Assembly (NCBI GenBank): GCA_004369085.1
Contig: ML210435.1
Location: forward strand, 1 to 28,770
Direction: 5' to 3'
DNA from: Coprinopsis marcescibilis
Lineage: Eukaryota > Basidiomycota > Agaricomycetes > Agaricales > Psathyrellaceae
Length of the DNA: 28,770 nucleotides
The notes beneath the pieces were generated by a model. The model was not told where the DNA came from and made no database searches. It saw only the letters and a list, made by a program, of their open reading frames with translations. A program made the translations under genes and the position numbers. Positions 28,727-28,770 of this stretch are shown here, piece by piece; position 1 is the stretch's first letter; each line of letters opens with the position of its first letter.

Positions 28727-28770
28727 GGCCCACCCAGCATCGCCAGAGCTCACCTCCTCCTCCTCCCCCT

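Overview
The window looks like nuclear DNA of an Agaricomycete-type basidiomycete fungus. Protein-coding genes are split by short GT-AG introns (about 49-71 bp). The gene families I recognise from memory are fungal: a Plavaka/CACTA-type transposase fragment, an OrsD-type zinc-finger protein, a DUF7330-type protein, a Pumilio (PUF) RNA-binding protein, a bZIP factor and two zinc-cluster proteins. Much of the rest is repeat, broken genes and mobile-element ends. No database search was possible, so family names rest on motif recognition.

Layout. 1-1308: transposase-like coding fragment, cut cleanly by the end of another element. 1309-2600: element end, palindromes, telomere-like repeats and degenerate repeats. 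3055-10073: minus-strand block with a kinase-like relic, a broken zinc-binding gene, an apparently intact 991-residue OrsD-type gene (two introns) and an acidic unknown gene with duplicated exons. 11363-12566: two minisatellites and a second type of element end. 12900-13250: a cluster of short inverted repeats. 13589-14535: zinc-cluster gene A. 14690-16013: duplicated debris and a Ca2+-ATPase gene fragment. About 17516-19391: PUF gene with a one-base frameshift. 19560-20486: a 144-bp hairpin array and element end. 20600-21630: inverted duplication and a broken zinc-binding fragment. 21969-22797: DUF7330-like gene. 23804-24922: bZIP gene. 25683-27291: palindrome with telomere-like repeat, long hairpin array and element end. 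27465-27553: second-type end. 27680-28726: zinc-cluster gene B, the minus-strand relative of gene A.

The strongest structural signal is a set of element ends that all finish in the telomere-like 11-mer AGGGTTRAGGG. One end type occurs at 1309 facing right and at 20486 and 27291 facing left. A second type occurs at 1440 facing right and at 12566 and 27509 facing left. The simplest nested reading is an outer element of about 26 kb (1309-27291) holding an inner one of about 11 kb (1440-12566). The inner candidate carries the OrsD-type gene. The C-terminal part of that protein keeps a spacing resembling the arginine, lysine and tyrosine signature of tyrosine recombinases, so it is a candidate mobility protein. 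The PUF, DUF7330 and bZIP genes would be host-like passengers or flanking DNA. This system-level reading is inference; the repeats, gene models and insertion junction are read directly from the sequence.
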